Positions 1 through 9,547 of a stretch of 64,000 nucleotides of DNA are shown piece by piece; position 1 is the stretch's first letter, and each line of letters begins with the position of its first letter. Source of the DNA: an uncultured Treponema sp. (GTDB taxonomy: Bacteria; Spirochaetota; Spirochaetia; Treponematales; Treponemataceae); NCBI GenBank assembly GCA_934718065.1, contig CAKUZR010000011.1, positions 22,768 to 86,767 on the forward strand, in the 5' to 3' direction. The translations under genes were made by a program, and so were the position numbers. The notes beneath the pieces were generated by a model. The model saw only the letters and a program-made list of their open reading frames with translations, made no database searches and was not told the origin of the DNA.

Positions 1-891
1 AGGAACGGAATTTTTGTTCATCTGGGAATTCAGTTCGTGCTGGCAGCATGGAACGCTTAAGATTGCCTTGCAGCCGTTTTTCACTGCGTAGTTCAGCGCA
101 AAATCCGTGGCGGTGTCGCAGGCGTGAAGGGTGATTACGATGTCAGGCGCGTTTTTATAGTTGTAGTCGGCAATGTTTCCTGTGTCGAATTTCAGCCCTT
201 TCAGGTTCAGCTGAGCGGCGATTTTGTTGCAGTAGTCAATTACGTCTTTTTTCAGGTCAAGCCCGATTATTTCAGCTTCAAGATGTTTGATTTCTGTTAG
301 AAAATAATGCACGGCGAACGTAAGATATGATTTTCCGCAGCCGAAATCTGCAATTCTTATGGTTTTGTTTTCGGTCTGCTTTTGAATTTCTGGAAGAATG
401 TCGTTTATAAATTCAAGAAAACGGTTGATTTGGCGGAATTTGTCATATTTTGAGTTGATAACCTTTCCGTCGCTTGTCATAAGGCCGAGCAAAACCATGA
501 ACGGAACGGGATCTCCTTCCGGAATCAGATAATTTTTCTGCCTTTCGCAGTTTTTCCACAGAATATTTTTTTTGGCAGGCTGAATTTCCTGGTTTATTTT
601 TCTTGAAAGTTTTGTGACGCTGCCTTTTTTGTTTCCAAGATACGAAATTTCTTCTGATTCGGTGCGGACAATGCAGTTTTTAAATGTTTTTCCGGCGTGC
701 TTTTCAATGAATTCAGCCAGTTCTTCTTCGGTTTTTTGTTCGTGAAAAGCCTGCGTTTTTGTGAATTTTTCTACGTAATACAACGTTTTATTTGAATTGT
801 TTGCGGCTTGCGCTTTTATCCGCTGGTAAGGACGGCCGAGAATTTCTTCGATGTTTTTTGAAGGCTTGCTGAAAGTGCACGAAATAATCAT
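1..891 (-). CDS. SAM-dependent methyltransferase, C-terminus outside window
   Basis: The frame is open from an ATG at 891 to the left edge, so 297 N-terminal residues are visible and the C-terminus is missing. After roughly 150 residues without a motif I recognise comes a class I methyltransferase fold. The SAM-binding loop reads DFGCGKSYLTF, followed by an acidic GLDLK strand end, then TLHACDTATD and VPCCQHEL. This set resembles the Methyltransf_32 (PF13679) group, whose substrates are mostly unknown; an RNA or protein substrate would be a guess. The gene is divergent from parA, with 49 bp between the two start codons, so the promoters share that gap. The family call is fairly safe; the function is open. 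Confidence 0.8.
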   Translation of the reverse strand, partial: MIISCTFSKPSKNIEEILGRPYQRIKAQAANNSNKTLYYVEKFTKTQAFHEQKTEEELAEFIEKHAGKTFKNCIVRTESEEISYLGNKKGSVTKLSRKINQEIQPAKKNILWKNCERQKNYLIPEGDPVPFMVLLGLMTSDGKVINSKYDKFRQINRFLEFINDILPEIQKQTENKTIRIADFGCGKSYLTFAVHYFLTEIKHLEAEIIGLDLKKDVIDYCNKIAAQLNLKGLKFDTGNIADYNYKNAPDIVITLHACDTATDFALNYAVKNGCKAILSVPCCQHELNSQMNKNSVP

Positions 892-940
892 AACAGTTTA
901 AATGTATACCAAATGCAAAAAAAATGATATATTTAAAGTT

Positions 941-1696
941 ATGGGAAAGACTATTGTTTTTGTAAACCAGAAAGGCGGAGTTGGAAAGACAACTTCCTGC
1001 ATAAATATCGGAGCGTATATTGCGCTTTCTGGAAAAAAAGTTCTTCTTGTTGATTTTGATTCGCAGGGAAATATGTCCAGCGGAGTCGGCGTTTCAAAGG
1101 ACAAGCCTACAATTTACGAGCTGCTTGCCGGCCAGGTAACTTCTGAGCAGGCAATAAAACATACGCCTGTTGAAAATCTTGATGCAATCAGCGCCTCCAT
1201 TGATTTGTCTGGAGCCGCAATCGAGCTTGTTGAGCAGGAAAACCGCGAATTCTTCCTGAAAAAAGTCCTGGATCCTTTAAAGGAAGTTTATGATTATATT
1301 TTGATTGACTGTCCGCCTTCTCTTGGAATTCTTACTTTGAACGGACTTGCGGCCGCTGACCAGGTTCTTGTTCCAATGCAGTGTGAATATTTTGCCCTTG
1401 AAGGAATAACGCTTCTTCTGAAGTCTGTTAATAAAGTCCAGCAGGGAATAAATCCTAAGCTTACAATCGGCGGAATCTTTTTTACAATGTACGATTCGCG
1501 CACAAGGCTTGCTCAGGATGTTGTGATGCAGGTAAAAACTTATTTCAAGGATGTTGTTTTCAGCACAATAATTCCGCGCAATGTAAGGCTTTCTGAAGCT
1601 CCTTCGCGCGGGCTTCCGATTTGCAACTATGATCCTGAATGCGCTGGGGCGAAAAGCTACAGAAAACTCGCAGAGGAGATAATGCATCGTGGCTAA
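941..1696 (+). CDS. parA: ParA/Soj chromosome-partitioning ATPase
   Basis: This 251-residue protein is a ParA/Soj/MinD-family ATPase that acts with ParB in origin segregation. The deviant Walker A motif KGGVGKTT lies at residues 10-17, the DFDSQGN switch follows, and the Walker B strand is YILIDCPPSLG. Length and motif order fit chromosomal Soj proteins, which lack the N-terminal DNA-binding extension of plasmid ParA. I chose the ATG at 941 because family members begin a few residues before the first beta strand. An in-frame ATG at 902 would add 13 untypical residues. No Shine-Dalgarno sequence precedes 941, but a TATATT hexamer ends 7 nt upstream, which would fit a leaderless transcript. The last 8 bp overlap parB. 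Confidence 0.93.
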   Translation: MGKTIVFVNQKGGVGKTTSCINIGAYIALSGKKVLLVDFDSQGNMSSGVGVSKDKPTIYELLAGQVTSEQAIKHTPVENLDAISASIDLSGAAIELVEQENREFFLKKVLDPLKEVYDYILIDCPPSLGILTLNGLAAADQVLVPMQCEYFALEGITLLLKSVNKVQQGINPKLTIGGIFFTMYDSRTRLAQDVVMQVKTYFKDVVFSTIIPRNVRLSEAPSRGLPICNYDPECAGAKSYRKLAEEIMHRG

Positions 1697-2648
1697 AATT
1701 GGTGGATTAGGTCTGGGCCGCGGACTGGATGCTCTTATGGGCGGCGCTGACAGCGTTCCTCTTTCCGGGCTTGGAAGCGCAGACGATATAAAAAAAGATG
1801 AAAATGGAAAGCCTACGAATCTTCCGGAAGGCGTTTCTGTGGATGACGACGGAACTTTGTGGGCGGATCCTGCTGATTTTATTGCGAACCCTAAGCAGCC
1901 GCGCACTGAATTTGATCAGAAAAAACTTGAGGAGCTGGCTGATTCAATCCGGGAAAACGGCGTTATTGAGCCTATTATCATTGAGCCGACCGGCGACGGA
2001 AAATTCTATATTATTGCTGGCGAGCGCAGAACAAGGGCTTCTCTTCTTGCCGGGCTGAAAAAAGTTCCGGTTCAAATCAGAAAATTTGATGAAATTCAAA
2101 GGCTTCAGGTTGCGTTGATTGAAAATATTCAGCGTGCGGATTTGAATCCAATCGATGAGGCGAAGGCGTATTACAATCTGATGGAGCTTGGCGAGCTTAC
2201 CCACGAGGAAGTTGCGAAGCGCGTTGGAAAAAATCGTTCAACCGTAACAAATTCCGTGCGGCTTTTGAAGCTTCCTGACGATATGAAAAAATCTCTTGTT
2301 GACGGGCAGATTACTTCTGGACACGCAAGGGCTTTGCTTTCAGTTTCAAATCCTGCTGACCAGCGCATTATGTTCGGAAAAATTATCGGCAGCGGCTTGA
2401 ACGTCCGGGAGGCGGAGGAGCTTGCCCAGGTTTACAATAACGGCGGAAGAGCGGCTTCCAGCAAGCCGGCGAAAAAAACTGTTAAAAAAGACCCGGAAAT
2501 CGCCCGGATTGAGCAGAAATTTATTGATGTGTTCGGCACAAAAGTTACTTTAAAAGGAACGCTTGAAAAAGGGTCAATTGAAATAAATTATTTTACAAAA
2601 GAAGATTTGAACCGTCTTTACAATATAATTGCGCCGAACCAGGAATAG
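1689..2648 (+). CDS. parB: ParB/Spo0J partition protein
   Basis: A 319-residue ParB. It begins with the usual GGLGLGRGLDALMGG peptide that contacts ParA. The ParB/sulfiredoxin domain starts near residue 55 and carries the CTP-binding box GERRTRASLLAG. The central helix-turn-helix (HEEVAKRVGKNRSTVTNSVRLLKLP) is the parS-reading module, and the C-terminal 60 residues form the dimerisation part. ParB loads on parS sites near the origin and slides as a CTP-dependent clamp. It overlaps parA by 8 bp, so translation is coupled. I found no consensus parS site in the window. Confidence 0.95.
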   Translation: MAKIGGLGLGRGLDALMGGADSVPLSGLGSADDIKKDENGKPTNLPEGVSVDDDGTLWADPADFIANPKQPRTEFDQKKLEELADSIRENGVIEPIIIEPTGDGKFYIIAGERRTRASLLAGLKKVPVQIRKFDEIQRLQVALIENIQRADLNPIDEAKAYYNLMELGELTHEEVAKRVGKNRSTVTNSVRLLKLPDDMKKSLVDGQITSGHARALLSVSNPADQRIMFGKIIGSGLNVREAEELAQVYNNGGRAASSKPAKKTVKKDPEIARIEQKFIDVFGTKVTLKGTLEKGSIEINYFTKEDLNRLYNIIAPNQE

Positions 2649-2650
2649 CC

Positions 2651-2668
2651 GGAAACACGAATGTTTCC
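2651..2668. other. perfect 7-bp inverted repeat just after parB
   Basis: Right after the parB stop, GGAAACA and TGTTTCC flank a CGAA loop. There is no T-run on either side, so it is not a textbook intrinsic terminator. It lies in the 69-bp gap between the convergent parB and Sir2 genes. It could be a weak terminator or an mRNA 3'-end stabiliser. The half-sites resemble parS halves but point the opposite way. Confidence 0.4.
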
Positions 2669-2717
2669 AGAATTTGCTGGCCGGCGGAATCTTGAAATTT
2701 AAAGCGCGCGGAATTTT

Positions 2718-3464
2718 CTAAACTTTCAGCGCGCCGAAAATTTTCCCCAGGCTTTCGTGGATTACAAGATTTGCCTTGCGGTCTCCGGAAGTTTCTGACT
2801 TGTTGATTAAAACAATATTTTTTCCGGTGAAGTAGTCAATCAGTCCGGCGGCCGGGTAAACCACCAGCGAAGTTCCTCCGATTATAAGAGTGTCTGCGCG
2901 GCGGATTGCGTTTATTGCGCCGTCGATTACATTTTGGTCAAGGCTTTCCTCGTAAAGAACTACATCCGGTTTTACAAGTCCGTTGCATTTTGTGCAGCGG
3001 GGCAGTTTGTCGGGTGAATTTTCGCTGTTTTCAATAAAATCCACGCTGTATTTTTCGCCGCATTTCATGCAGAAATTTCTTAGGATGCTTCCGTGCAGTT
3101 CAAAAACGTTTTTGCTTCCGGCTTTCTGGTGAAGTCCGTCGATATTTTGCGTTACCACGGCCTTGAGTTTGCCTTTTTCTTCCATTTTTGCAAGCTGAAA
3201 ATGCGTTATGTTCGGCTCGACATTTTTTATAATCAGTTTTTTTCTATAAAAACGGTAAAATTCCACAGGATTCGCATTGAAAAAGCTTCTGCTTATGATT
3301 GTTTCCGGCGGATATTTCCATTCCTGGCTGTAAAGTCCGTCCTGGCTTCGGAAGTCTGGAATTCCGCTTTCTGTTGAAACGCCGGCTCCTCCAAAAAACA
3401 CAATGTTTTCTGAATCGTCATAAATTCTTTGAAAAGCTTCGATTTTTTCTTCTGTTTCGTTCAT
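2718..3464 (-). CDS. Sir2-family NAD-dependent protein deacylase
   Basis: A 248-residue sirtuin that removes acyl groups from lysine using NAD. Motifs in order: the NAD-binding GGAGVSTESGIPDFRS, the TQNIDGLHQKAG ribose-binding stretch, the catalytic histidine in ELHGS, a zinc ribbon with two CxxC pairs (CMKC, CTKC), then KPDVVLYEE and GGTSLVVYPAAG. Length is normal for bacterial CobB. The frame could extend to 3545, but family members begin just before the GAGVS motif and the ATG at 3464 fits that. The gene converges on parB. Its start is divergent from the Ig-repeat gene at 3602, leaving a 137-bp shared regulatory gap. Confidence 0.93.
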   Translation of the reverse strand: MNETEEKIEAFQRIYDDSENIVFFGGAGVSTESGIPDFRSQDGLYSQEWKYPPETIISRSFFNANPVEFYRFYRKKLIIKNVEPNITHFQLAKMEEKGKLKAVVTQNIDGLHQKAGSKNVFELHGSILRNFCMKCGEKYSVDFIENSENSPDKLPRCTKCNGLVKPDVVLYEESLDQNVIDGAINAIRRADTLIIGGTSLVVYPAAGLIDYFTGKNIVLINKSETSGDRKANLVIHESLGKIFGALKV

Positions 3465-3496
3465 AGTTTGTAATTTTATCACTTGCCGGGAAAATT

Positions 3497-3524
3497 TAAA
3501 GAATTTGAACAAAATTTCCGATAA
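3497..3524 (+). promoter_or_regulatory. sigma-28-type promoter candidate for the Ig-repeat operon
   Basis: TAAA at 3497-3500 and TCCGATAA at 3517-3524 are separated by 16 bases. The flagellar sigma-28 (FliA) consensus is TAAA-N15-GCCGATAA, so this is one base long and has one substitution. It lies in the gap upstream of the large secreted protein and points towards it. Transcription would start near 3531, leaving a leader of about 70 nt that holds the GGAGA ribosome site before 3602. Confidence 0.5.
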
Positions 3525-3601
3525 AAAACTGTAAAAATTTGTCAATTACATATTTCTGGATTAAAATTGATTTGTATTTAAAAAAGAATGGAGAATATTC
3601 T

Positions 3602-6600
3602 ATGAAACTAGCAAAGGCTTTTTTTGTAATTTTTGCGACTCTTTGTTTTGGTGGAATTTTATGGGCGCGTGATGTGGAAACTCACAGCGTTGAAAATCTG
3701 AAGAGCTGGCAGGATTCTTTTGACTTGAACAGCAGAAAAGCCGGAAAATACAATATTATGGTAAAGGCAACGGACTTGAGCGAAAACATTGCGCTTGAAG
3801 GTCCGTTCAATATTTATCTTGACCCGAATTCTGACTTGCCGGTCTGCGGAATAACTAATCCTCACCAGGGAATGCGGATTGTAGGCAACTTGAATATCGT
3901 TGGAACCTGCGTTGACGATGACGGCGTTGAGTATGTTGATTTGATTCTTGACGGCGACGAGGAACATCCTGTCCGGGCGAAAGGAAAGGAATTCTGGTCT
4001 TATTATCTTGACACAACGGAGCTTGAGGAAGGACTTCATTCGATAAAAGTTGTTGGCTGCGATATAAACGGACTTGTTGGAAAACCTGTTGAAATCACCT
4101 GGAATCTTGACCGCCGCCAGCCGGTTACAAATATTGACAATAAAGTTATGGGAACTCTTGTTTCTAAAACTGTAAAATTTCATGGAACTGTTGCTGACGG
4201 AAACGGAATAAAGAGTCTTGCTTATTCTGTTGACCAGGGAAATTCTTTCAGCAATGTTAAGCTTTCGCGCAAAAAAGACAAAATTGAATTTGATATTTCA
4301 ATTGATACAAAAAAATTCCCGGACGGTCCGGCGGTAATCTGGTTCAAGGCTGTTGACAACGCCGGCTCGGAAGGAATTTATTCATTTCTTTATTTTATAG
4401 ACAACACTAGTCCTGATGTGAAAATTCTTCAGCCGGCGGATAAAACTCCTCAGTTTGGAAAGCTAGCGGTTGCCGGATATGCAAAAGACACGGTTGGAAT
4501 TGCAAAGCTGAGCTGGACTTTTGGAAAAGAATCCGGAGATTTTGAAATTATTCCGGGAAATCCGTTCTGGGCGAAGGAATTTGACCTTGCCGGAGCAACT
4601 GAAAAATCAAGGAAATTTACTATTTCTGCAACTGACGTGGCTGGAAACGTGATTACAGTTTCTCAGAATATTTTTATTGATGAGTCGCTCGACAAGCCGC
4701 AGGTGAAAATCGCTTTTCCGACGGCGGAATCCCTTGTGGAAAGTGGCGATTCTCTTTTTATCCGCGGAATTGCAACTGACAAAGACGGAATTGAATCTGT
4801 AAAATATCGTCTTGACGGCGGCGAATGGATTGAAGAGCAGACAAAAGGCGTTTTCTACGGAATTCTTGCGCAAGGCTCGGAGCTTTCGGCTGGAAAACAT
4901 ACTGTTTCAGTTGTTGCTACAGACCGTCACGGTGTGCAAAGCGATGTGGCGACCGCTGAATTTCAGGCTAGAGGCGCGCTTCCAGAATTTTCAGAGGCAA
5001 AAATTGCAGGAATTCCTGTTGTGAATGGAATTCAAGTTCACCCGGAAGCTGGAGCGGCGTTTACAACAACGGTTTCCAGCAGCGTCGGGCTTTCTGCCGT
5101 TCATGTTGAAACTCGCTGGGGAAAAGACGGCGTTCGGCAGAATGATTATGAGCTGAATTCTGCCGGCTCGTTTGCGGTGAATATTCCGATAAATGATGAA
5201 TTCCCGAAAGGAATCGCGAAAATTTATATTTCAGCAACGGATGTTGTTGGAAGAACCCGGAATTACAAGGCGATTGTTGATGTTGTGAATACTTCGGTTG
5301 TTCCAGAATCTGAGCCGAAAGTTGTTTTTGATGACAGTATAATTGATGAAAACGGCGTGATTCAGAGCAGCAAGGAATTTCCTGCCACTGGATATTTTAT
5401 AGGCGGAAACGCGCGGAGCGTTGAAATTGTTCCGAAAACTCCTTTTGCTTCGGCGCGGCTTTCAGGAAACCAGATTATTATTTCTGCGGGCGATGTGAAC
5501 GGTTCTTCTGAGCCTGTTGTTGTTCGCGTTACAACCGACCAGGGGCTTGTTTATGATTCGCGAAAAATTGTTTTCAAGCAGGATTCGGCTTTTCCAAAAA
5601 TAAGAATTTCTGAATCTTCTGATGTTCAGCTTTTGGATGCGAGCAGCGGAAGCGCGGTTGTTTCAGGTTCAGTTTCATGTGATTCCGGAATCGGTTCAGT
5701 TTCGTACCGAATTTTTTCTTCAAGGGCGAATATGAACGCTGGAATCGTAAATTCGATGGAAAATATTTCAGCCGGGGAAATTGTTCCTCTTGGCGCGGGA
5801 CGTTCTTTCAGCATTCCGGTTGACACAAGCGCGTACGGAATTTATTTTGTTGAAGTAACTGCCGAAAGCGCCGGCGGAAATAAAACTAGCGAAGTTGTTG
5901 GCTTTAGAAATATTCCTGATTTTCCTGAAGGCGCGAAAGGTTCTCCGAAACTTCCGATGGTTGTCTGGGCTGACGGCGAAAATGCGTACGCTGGCGTGGC
6001 ATATCAAGGGGAGCTGGAACGTTCATTCAGCGTTTACAAGCGTTCAGAAATGAATGACGGCGCAAATGCTCTTCAGCTTTCTGTTGAATACGGCGGCGGC
6101 AAAACTGTTTCTTCAAGATTCAATGCGAATAAAATTCCTGAGATAAAAGCGGCTTTTGCAAAGGCCGGCGGAAAAGATTATGCGAGCGGAATTCCAGTTG
6201 TTCTGGCAAGGGGCGAAAAATCATCGCTGACAGCGTATATTGATTCAGCAACTCAAATTTCCGCAAGCTATGAAATTTCCGGGGCGGACGTTCCGGGCGG
6301 TTCAAAACAGTCGGGCGGCGCGGCGGTTGTTTCAAAATCCGAGGAAAAGGAAAATCGCTGGATTGTGGAAATTCCTCTTGAAAATCTTCCGGCAAGAATG
6401 AACAAAATCAAGCTTTCTGTAAAAGCTGGTTCCGCTTCAAAAGAACTTTCTGGAACGGTTGCGGTTGTGCGTCCAGTTGATTCTTCAATGATTGACGACA
6501 GGCGCGCGGTTTATTCAATAGAAGATTCTGATTCAAAATATGACCGGGATTCGGGCGTTTACATTATGCGTCCGGGCGAAAGCTTTAGTTTTTATGCAAA

Positions 6601-9538
6601 TGTTCCGGAACTTGTGAGCGCGGATTTTGTTTCGGCGGCAAACGGACTTAAAATCGAACGCCAGGGAAATCTGGTGAAAATTATTCCTGAAAAGGAAGGT
6701 TCGTTCAATTCTGTTGCAGTCCGCGTAAAAGATGCGAACGGAATTTCCTATAATTCTTCCGCGGTGAATTTTATTGTTGACAACGGCGCGCCGGAAGTGA
6801 AAATTGTAACTCCGGAACTTCATCAGTGGGTGAAAAATTCCCTGCGCGTTACAGGAACTGTGGCTGATCCGAGCGGAATAAAAAGCGCGGAATATTCTGT
6901 TGACAATGGCGCAACCTGGAAAATGCTGAATTTGAGCGCGGCCGGCAGAACGGCAGTTGGAGCGACTTTCAGCGGAACTGCTGATATCAGCTCTGTGGAA
7001 GACGGTTTGGTTGAGCTGGATGTCCGCGTTTATGATGTGGCAGGAAATGTTGCCTACGCAAGAACCGCAGCATACAAGGATGTGACTCCGCCGGCTGTTG
7101 AAATTGTTGTTCCAAATGATGATGCGACTGTAAATGGCGACAATCTTGTTTGTTTCAATGTTTCCGACAATGCAAGTTTTGAAAAAGCGTTCTATATTGC
7201 GCCGCCTACAGGAAAATCTGCCGGAGCGCGCACGGAAATCAAGGATATTTCCTCAACATTTGTTTCAACTCATGTTGGAACTTTGGAAATGCCGATTGAC
7301 GATGGAATGTCTTTTGAATTTGTTGATGCGGCTGGAAATGTTTCTTCTTATGAAGCATGGAAATTCCTGATTGACTCAAAATCGGACTTGCCGGTTGCGG
7401 AAATTCATCTTCCAACTTACGAGGATGTTATTACACGCGACTTTACAATTTCCGGCGTTGTTTACGATGATGACGGTCCTTCAACTATTTACTATAGAAT
7501 TGACGGCGGCTCGTATATCAAGCTTGACGAGCCTGGAACAAGTTTTGCAATCGATGTTCCTTTCTCAACGATGACGGACAACGAGCATACAATCAATGTT
7601 TACGCGGTTGACATAAACGGCGTGAAAGGTCCTGTTGCGGAAAGAAAATTCAGGGTTTCTACGGAAGAGCCGAAGGGAGCGGTGGAAACTCCTACAATCG
7701 ACAAGGCGAACAAAGGGCTTATAACTTTGACTGGCATTGCGAGCGATAATAACGGCATTGAAAAAGTTCTTGTTTCCCTGGACAACGGAAACAGCTACAA
7801 CAATGCGGTTGGAACAATGAACTGGTCATACACGTTTGATTCACGCGCAATTCCGAACGGCACGAGCGTTGTGTTCATCAGGGTTATTGATAAATACGGA
7901 ATTTCCGGTTTGTATTCAAGTTTGATAAATATTGACAACAAAGCTCCGGAAATGGTTCTGGATTATCCGCTGGATTATTCCGCGACAACAGGTCCGTTGT
8001 TCTTCAGCGGATATGCTTTTGACAACGTAAACATCACTGATTTGTTTGTTACAGTAAGAAGCCTTGACGGAAAGGCTGTTCCGCGAAGCTTGCAGCGAAT
8101 TGATTTCAAGCTTGACCGGATTATTGCGCAGAACATTGATATTTCTTCACTTGAAAACGGTTCTTACAACATTGAGCTTACGGCTTTGGATAAAGCGCAG
8201 AACGCGACTCACGTTAGCCGAAATGTAATGCTGAATAAAAACAAGGCGCTTGCCACGGTGAATCTTTTGTATCCTCTGAACGGCGAGCATAAGCAGGGAA
8301 CTTTCAATATTTACGGAAGCGCGGAGGCTGACAACAAAATTGAAACATTGAGCCTTTACATCGATGATAAATTCATTGCGGCAACAACTTTGACGGAAAG
8401 CGACTATTTTAAGTTTGAAATAACGCCTGAAATCATTACGGACGGCGAGCATACTTACCGCGTTGACGCAAAGGTTGAAACAGGCCAGATAGTTCGTTCA
8501 AGGGTTCAAACTATTGAATATAATTCTGTGGGACCTTGGGTTACTATTGACAACTTTACTTATGGAGATTTTGCAACGGGGCGTCCGTACATCAAGGGGC
8601 ACGCCGGCTATTCGCTGAGCGAGGAAGAAAAAGTTCTGTCCTCAACTAAAAAGGCGACAAAAGACCAGAAAGAGGCAATCAACAATAAAAAAGTTTCAAA
8701 AATTGAAATCAGCTTTGACAACGGAAAGTCATTCACCCAGGTTTCAAAAGGTGAAAAATGGATGTACCGCGTGGAAAACCAGGATATTGCGGAAGGCTTC
8801 CATTTTATGATTGTCCGAGCGACTATGCGCAACGGAGAAACGGCGATTGAGCGCACAATTATTCAGATTGACAATACTGCGCCGAATATCCGCCTGATTA
8901 GCCCGAGCATTGGCGGACGCTACAACCAGGATCTTATTTTCAGCGGACTTTCCAGCGATACTGTCGGCTTGAAGGATGTTCAGCTTACGCTTCGCAAAGG
9001 CGACAAGGCTTCGTATGAAGTTCCGTCGTTCATCCAGGGATTGTATCTTGACTGGCATTTCTGGGGCGCAACTCTGTTTGATATTGGCGTTGGACTTACA
9101 TTCTTTGATGATGTTGTAAAAGTTCAGTTCCAGTGGGGACAGTTCACTCAGGCGCAGCGGGATATGTTCAGCAACACTTCAATGCGTTACGGCGGCGACA
9201 ACGTTATGGGAATTAAAATTCTTGCAAACGTCGCAAATATTCCGTTCAGTTTCTTCTTTGGACGAGATTTTGAATGGCTGAGCGCAAATCTGGCGGTCGG
9301 CGCGCAGTTCAGCAGGTTCAACGAATCAGGTTCCGGCGAGGCACAGATTCTTTCGGCGATTCTTGCGCAGCTTGAATTCCCGAAGGTCAAGTTCCCGAAT
9401 ATGAAGTGTTTCAGCTCACTTTCGTTGTACACAGAATTTTCATTGTGGTTTATTCCGACTGATGTTTCCAGCACAACTGTTGACATTAACAATATTGTGC
9501 CGCAGATTGCAGAAGGTATAAGGCTAAGCGTATTCTAA
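3602..9538 (+). CDS. giant secreted Ig-like repeat protein with C-terminal beta-barrel-like domain
   Basis: A 1978-residue protein. The ATG at 3602 has GGAGA upstream and gives a clear signal peptide (MKLAKAFFVIFATLCFGGILWA). Most of the chain is tandem Ig-like/bacterial-cadherin-like modules of about 100 residues. Each shows a D..GI..V.Y..D.G pattern and an IDN..P linker, for example GIKSLAYSVDQGNSF, GIESVKYRLDGGEW, GIKSAEYSVDNGATW and GIEKVLVSLDNGNSY. The last 170 or so residues change character: aromatic, alternating strands (YLDWHFWGATLFDIGVGLTF, FSFFFGRDFEW) ending in a terminal phenylalanine (RLSVF), as in outer-membrane beta-barrels. I infer a surface-exposed or periplasm-spanning repeat protein anchored by a barrel. 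It heads an operon with another barrel protein 9 bp downstream. The binding partner is unknown. Confidence 0.85.
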   Translation: MKLAKAFFVIFATLCFGGILWARDVETHSVENLKSWQDSFDLNSRKAGKYNIMVKATDLSENIALEGPFNIYLDPNSDLPVCGITNPHQGMRIVGNLNIVGTCVDDDGVEYVDLILDGDEEHPVRAKGKEFWSYYLDTTELEEGLHSIKVVGCDINGLVGKPVEITWNLDRRQPVTNIDNKVMGTLVSKTVKFHGTVADGNGIKSLAYSVDQGNSFSNVKLSRKKDKIEFDISIDTKKFPDGPAVIWFKAVDNAGSEGIYSFLYFIDNTSPDVKILQPADKTPQFGKLAVAGYAKDTVGIAKLSWTFGKESGDFEIIPGNPFWAKEFDLAGATEKSRKFTISATDVAGNVITVSQNIFIDESLDKPQVKIAFPTAESLVESGDSLFIRGIATDKDGIESVKYRLDGGEWIEEQTKGVFYGILAQGSELSAGKHTVSVVATDRHGVQSDVATAEFQARGALPEFSEAKIAGIPVVNGIQVHPEAGAAFTTTVSSSVGLSAVHVETRWGKDGVRQNDYELNSAGSFAVNIPINDEFPKGIAKIYISATDVVGRTRNYKAIVDVVNTSVVPESEPKVVFDDSIIDENGVIQSSKEFPATGYFIGGNARSVEIVPKTPFASARLSGNQIIISAGDVNGSSEPVVVRVTTDQGLVYDSRKIVFKQDSAFPKIRISESSDVQLLDASSGSAVVSGSVSCDSGIGSVSYRIFSSRANMNAGIVNSMENISAGEIVPLGAGRSFSIPVDTSAYGIYFVEVTAESAGGNKTSEVVGFRNIPDFPEGAKGSPKLPMVVWADGENAYAGVAYQGELERSFSVYKRSEMNDGANALQLSVEYGGGKTVSSRFNANKIPEIKAAFAKAGGKDYASGIPVVLARGEKSSLTAYIDSATQISASYEISGADVPGGSKQSGGAAVVSKSEEKENRWIVEIPLENLPARMNKIKLSVKAGSASKELSGTVAVVRPVDSSMIDDRRAVYSIEDSDSKYDRDSGVYIMRPGESFSFYANVPELVSADFVSAANGLKIERQGNLVKIIPEKEGSFNSVAVRVKDANGISYNSSAVNFIVDNGAPEVKIVTPELHQWVKNSLRVTGTVADPSGIKSAEYSVDNGATWKMLNLSAAGRTAVGATFSGTADISSVEDGLVELDVRVYDVAGNVAYARTAAYKDVTPPAVEIVVPNDDATVNGDNLVCFNVSDNASFEKAFYIAPPTGKSAGARTEIKDISSTFVSTHVGTLEMPIDDGMSFEFVDAAGNVSSYEAWKFLIDSKSDLPVAEIHLPTYEDVITRDFTISGVVYDDDGPSTIYYRIDGGSYIKLDEPGTSFAIDVPFSTMTDNEHTINVYAVDINGVKGPVAERKFRVSTEEPKGAVETPTIDKANKGLITLTGIASDNNGIEKVLVSLDNGNSYNNAVGTMNWSYTFDSRAIPNGTSVVFIRVIDKYGISGLYSSLINIDNKAPEMVLDYPLDYSATTGPLFFSGYAFDNVNITDLFVTVRSLDGKAVPRSLQRIDFKLDRIIAQNIDISSLENGSYNIELTALDKAQNATHVSRNVMLNKNKALATVNLLYPLNGEHKQGTFNIYGSAEADNKIETLSLYIDDKFIAATTLTESDYFKFEITPEIITDGEHTYRVDAKVETGQIVRSRVQTIEYNSVGPWVTIDNFTYGDFATGRPYIKGHAGYSLSEEEKVLSSTKKATKDQKEAINNKKVSKIEISFDNGKSFTQVSKGEKWMYRVENQDIAEGFHFMIVRATMRNGETAIERTIIQIDNTAPNIRLISPSIGGRYNQDLIFSGLSSDTVGLKDVQLTLRKGDKASYEVPSFIQGLYLDWHFWGATLFDIGVGLTFFDDVVKVQFQWGQFTQAQRDMFSNTSMRYGGDNVMGIKILANVANIPFSFFFGRDFEWLSANLAVGAQFSRFNESGSGEAQILSAILAQLEFPKVKFPNMKCFSSLSLYTEFSLWFIPTDVSSTTVDINNIVPQIAEGIRLSVF

Positions 9539-9547
9539 GGCGGTTTT

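Noticed and set aside
2651..2668. possible parS site next to parB
   Set aside because: The half-sites GAAACA and TGTTTC occur, but in the opposite order to parS (TGTTTCAC-GTGAAACA), with a CGAA centre.
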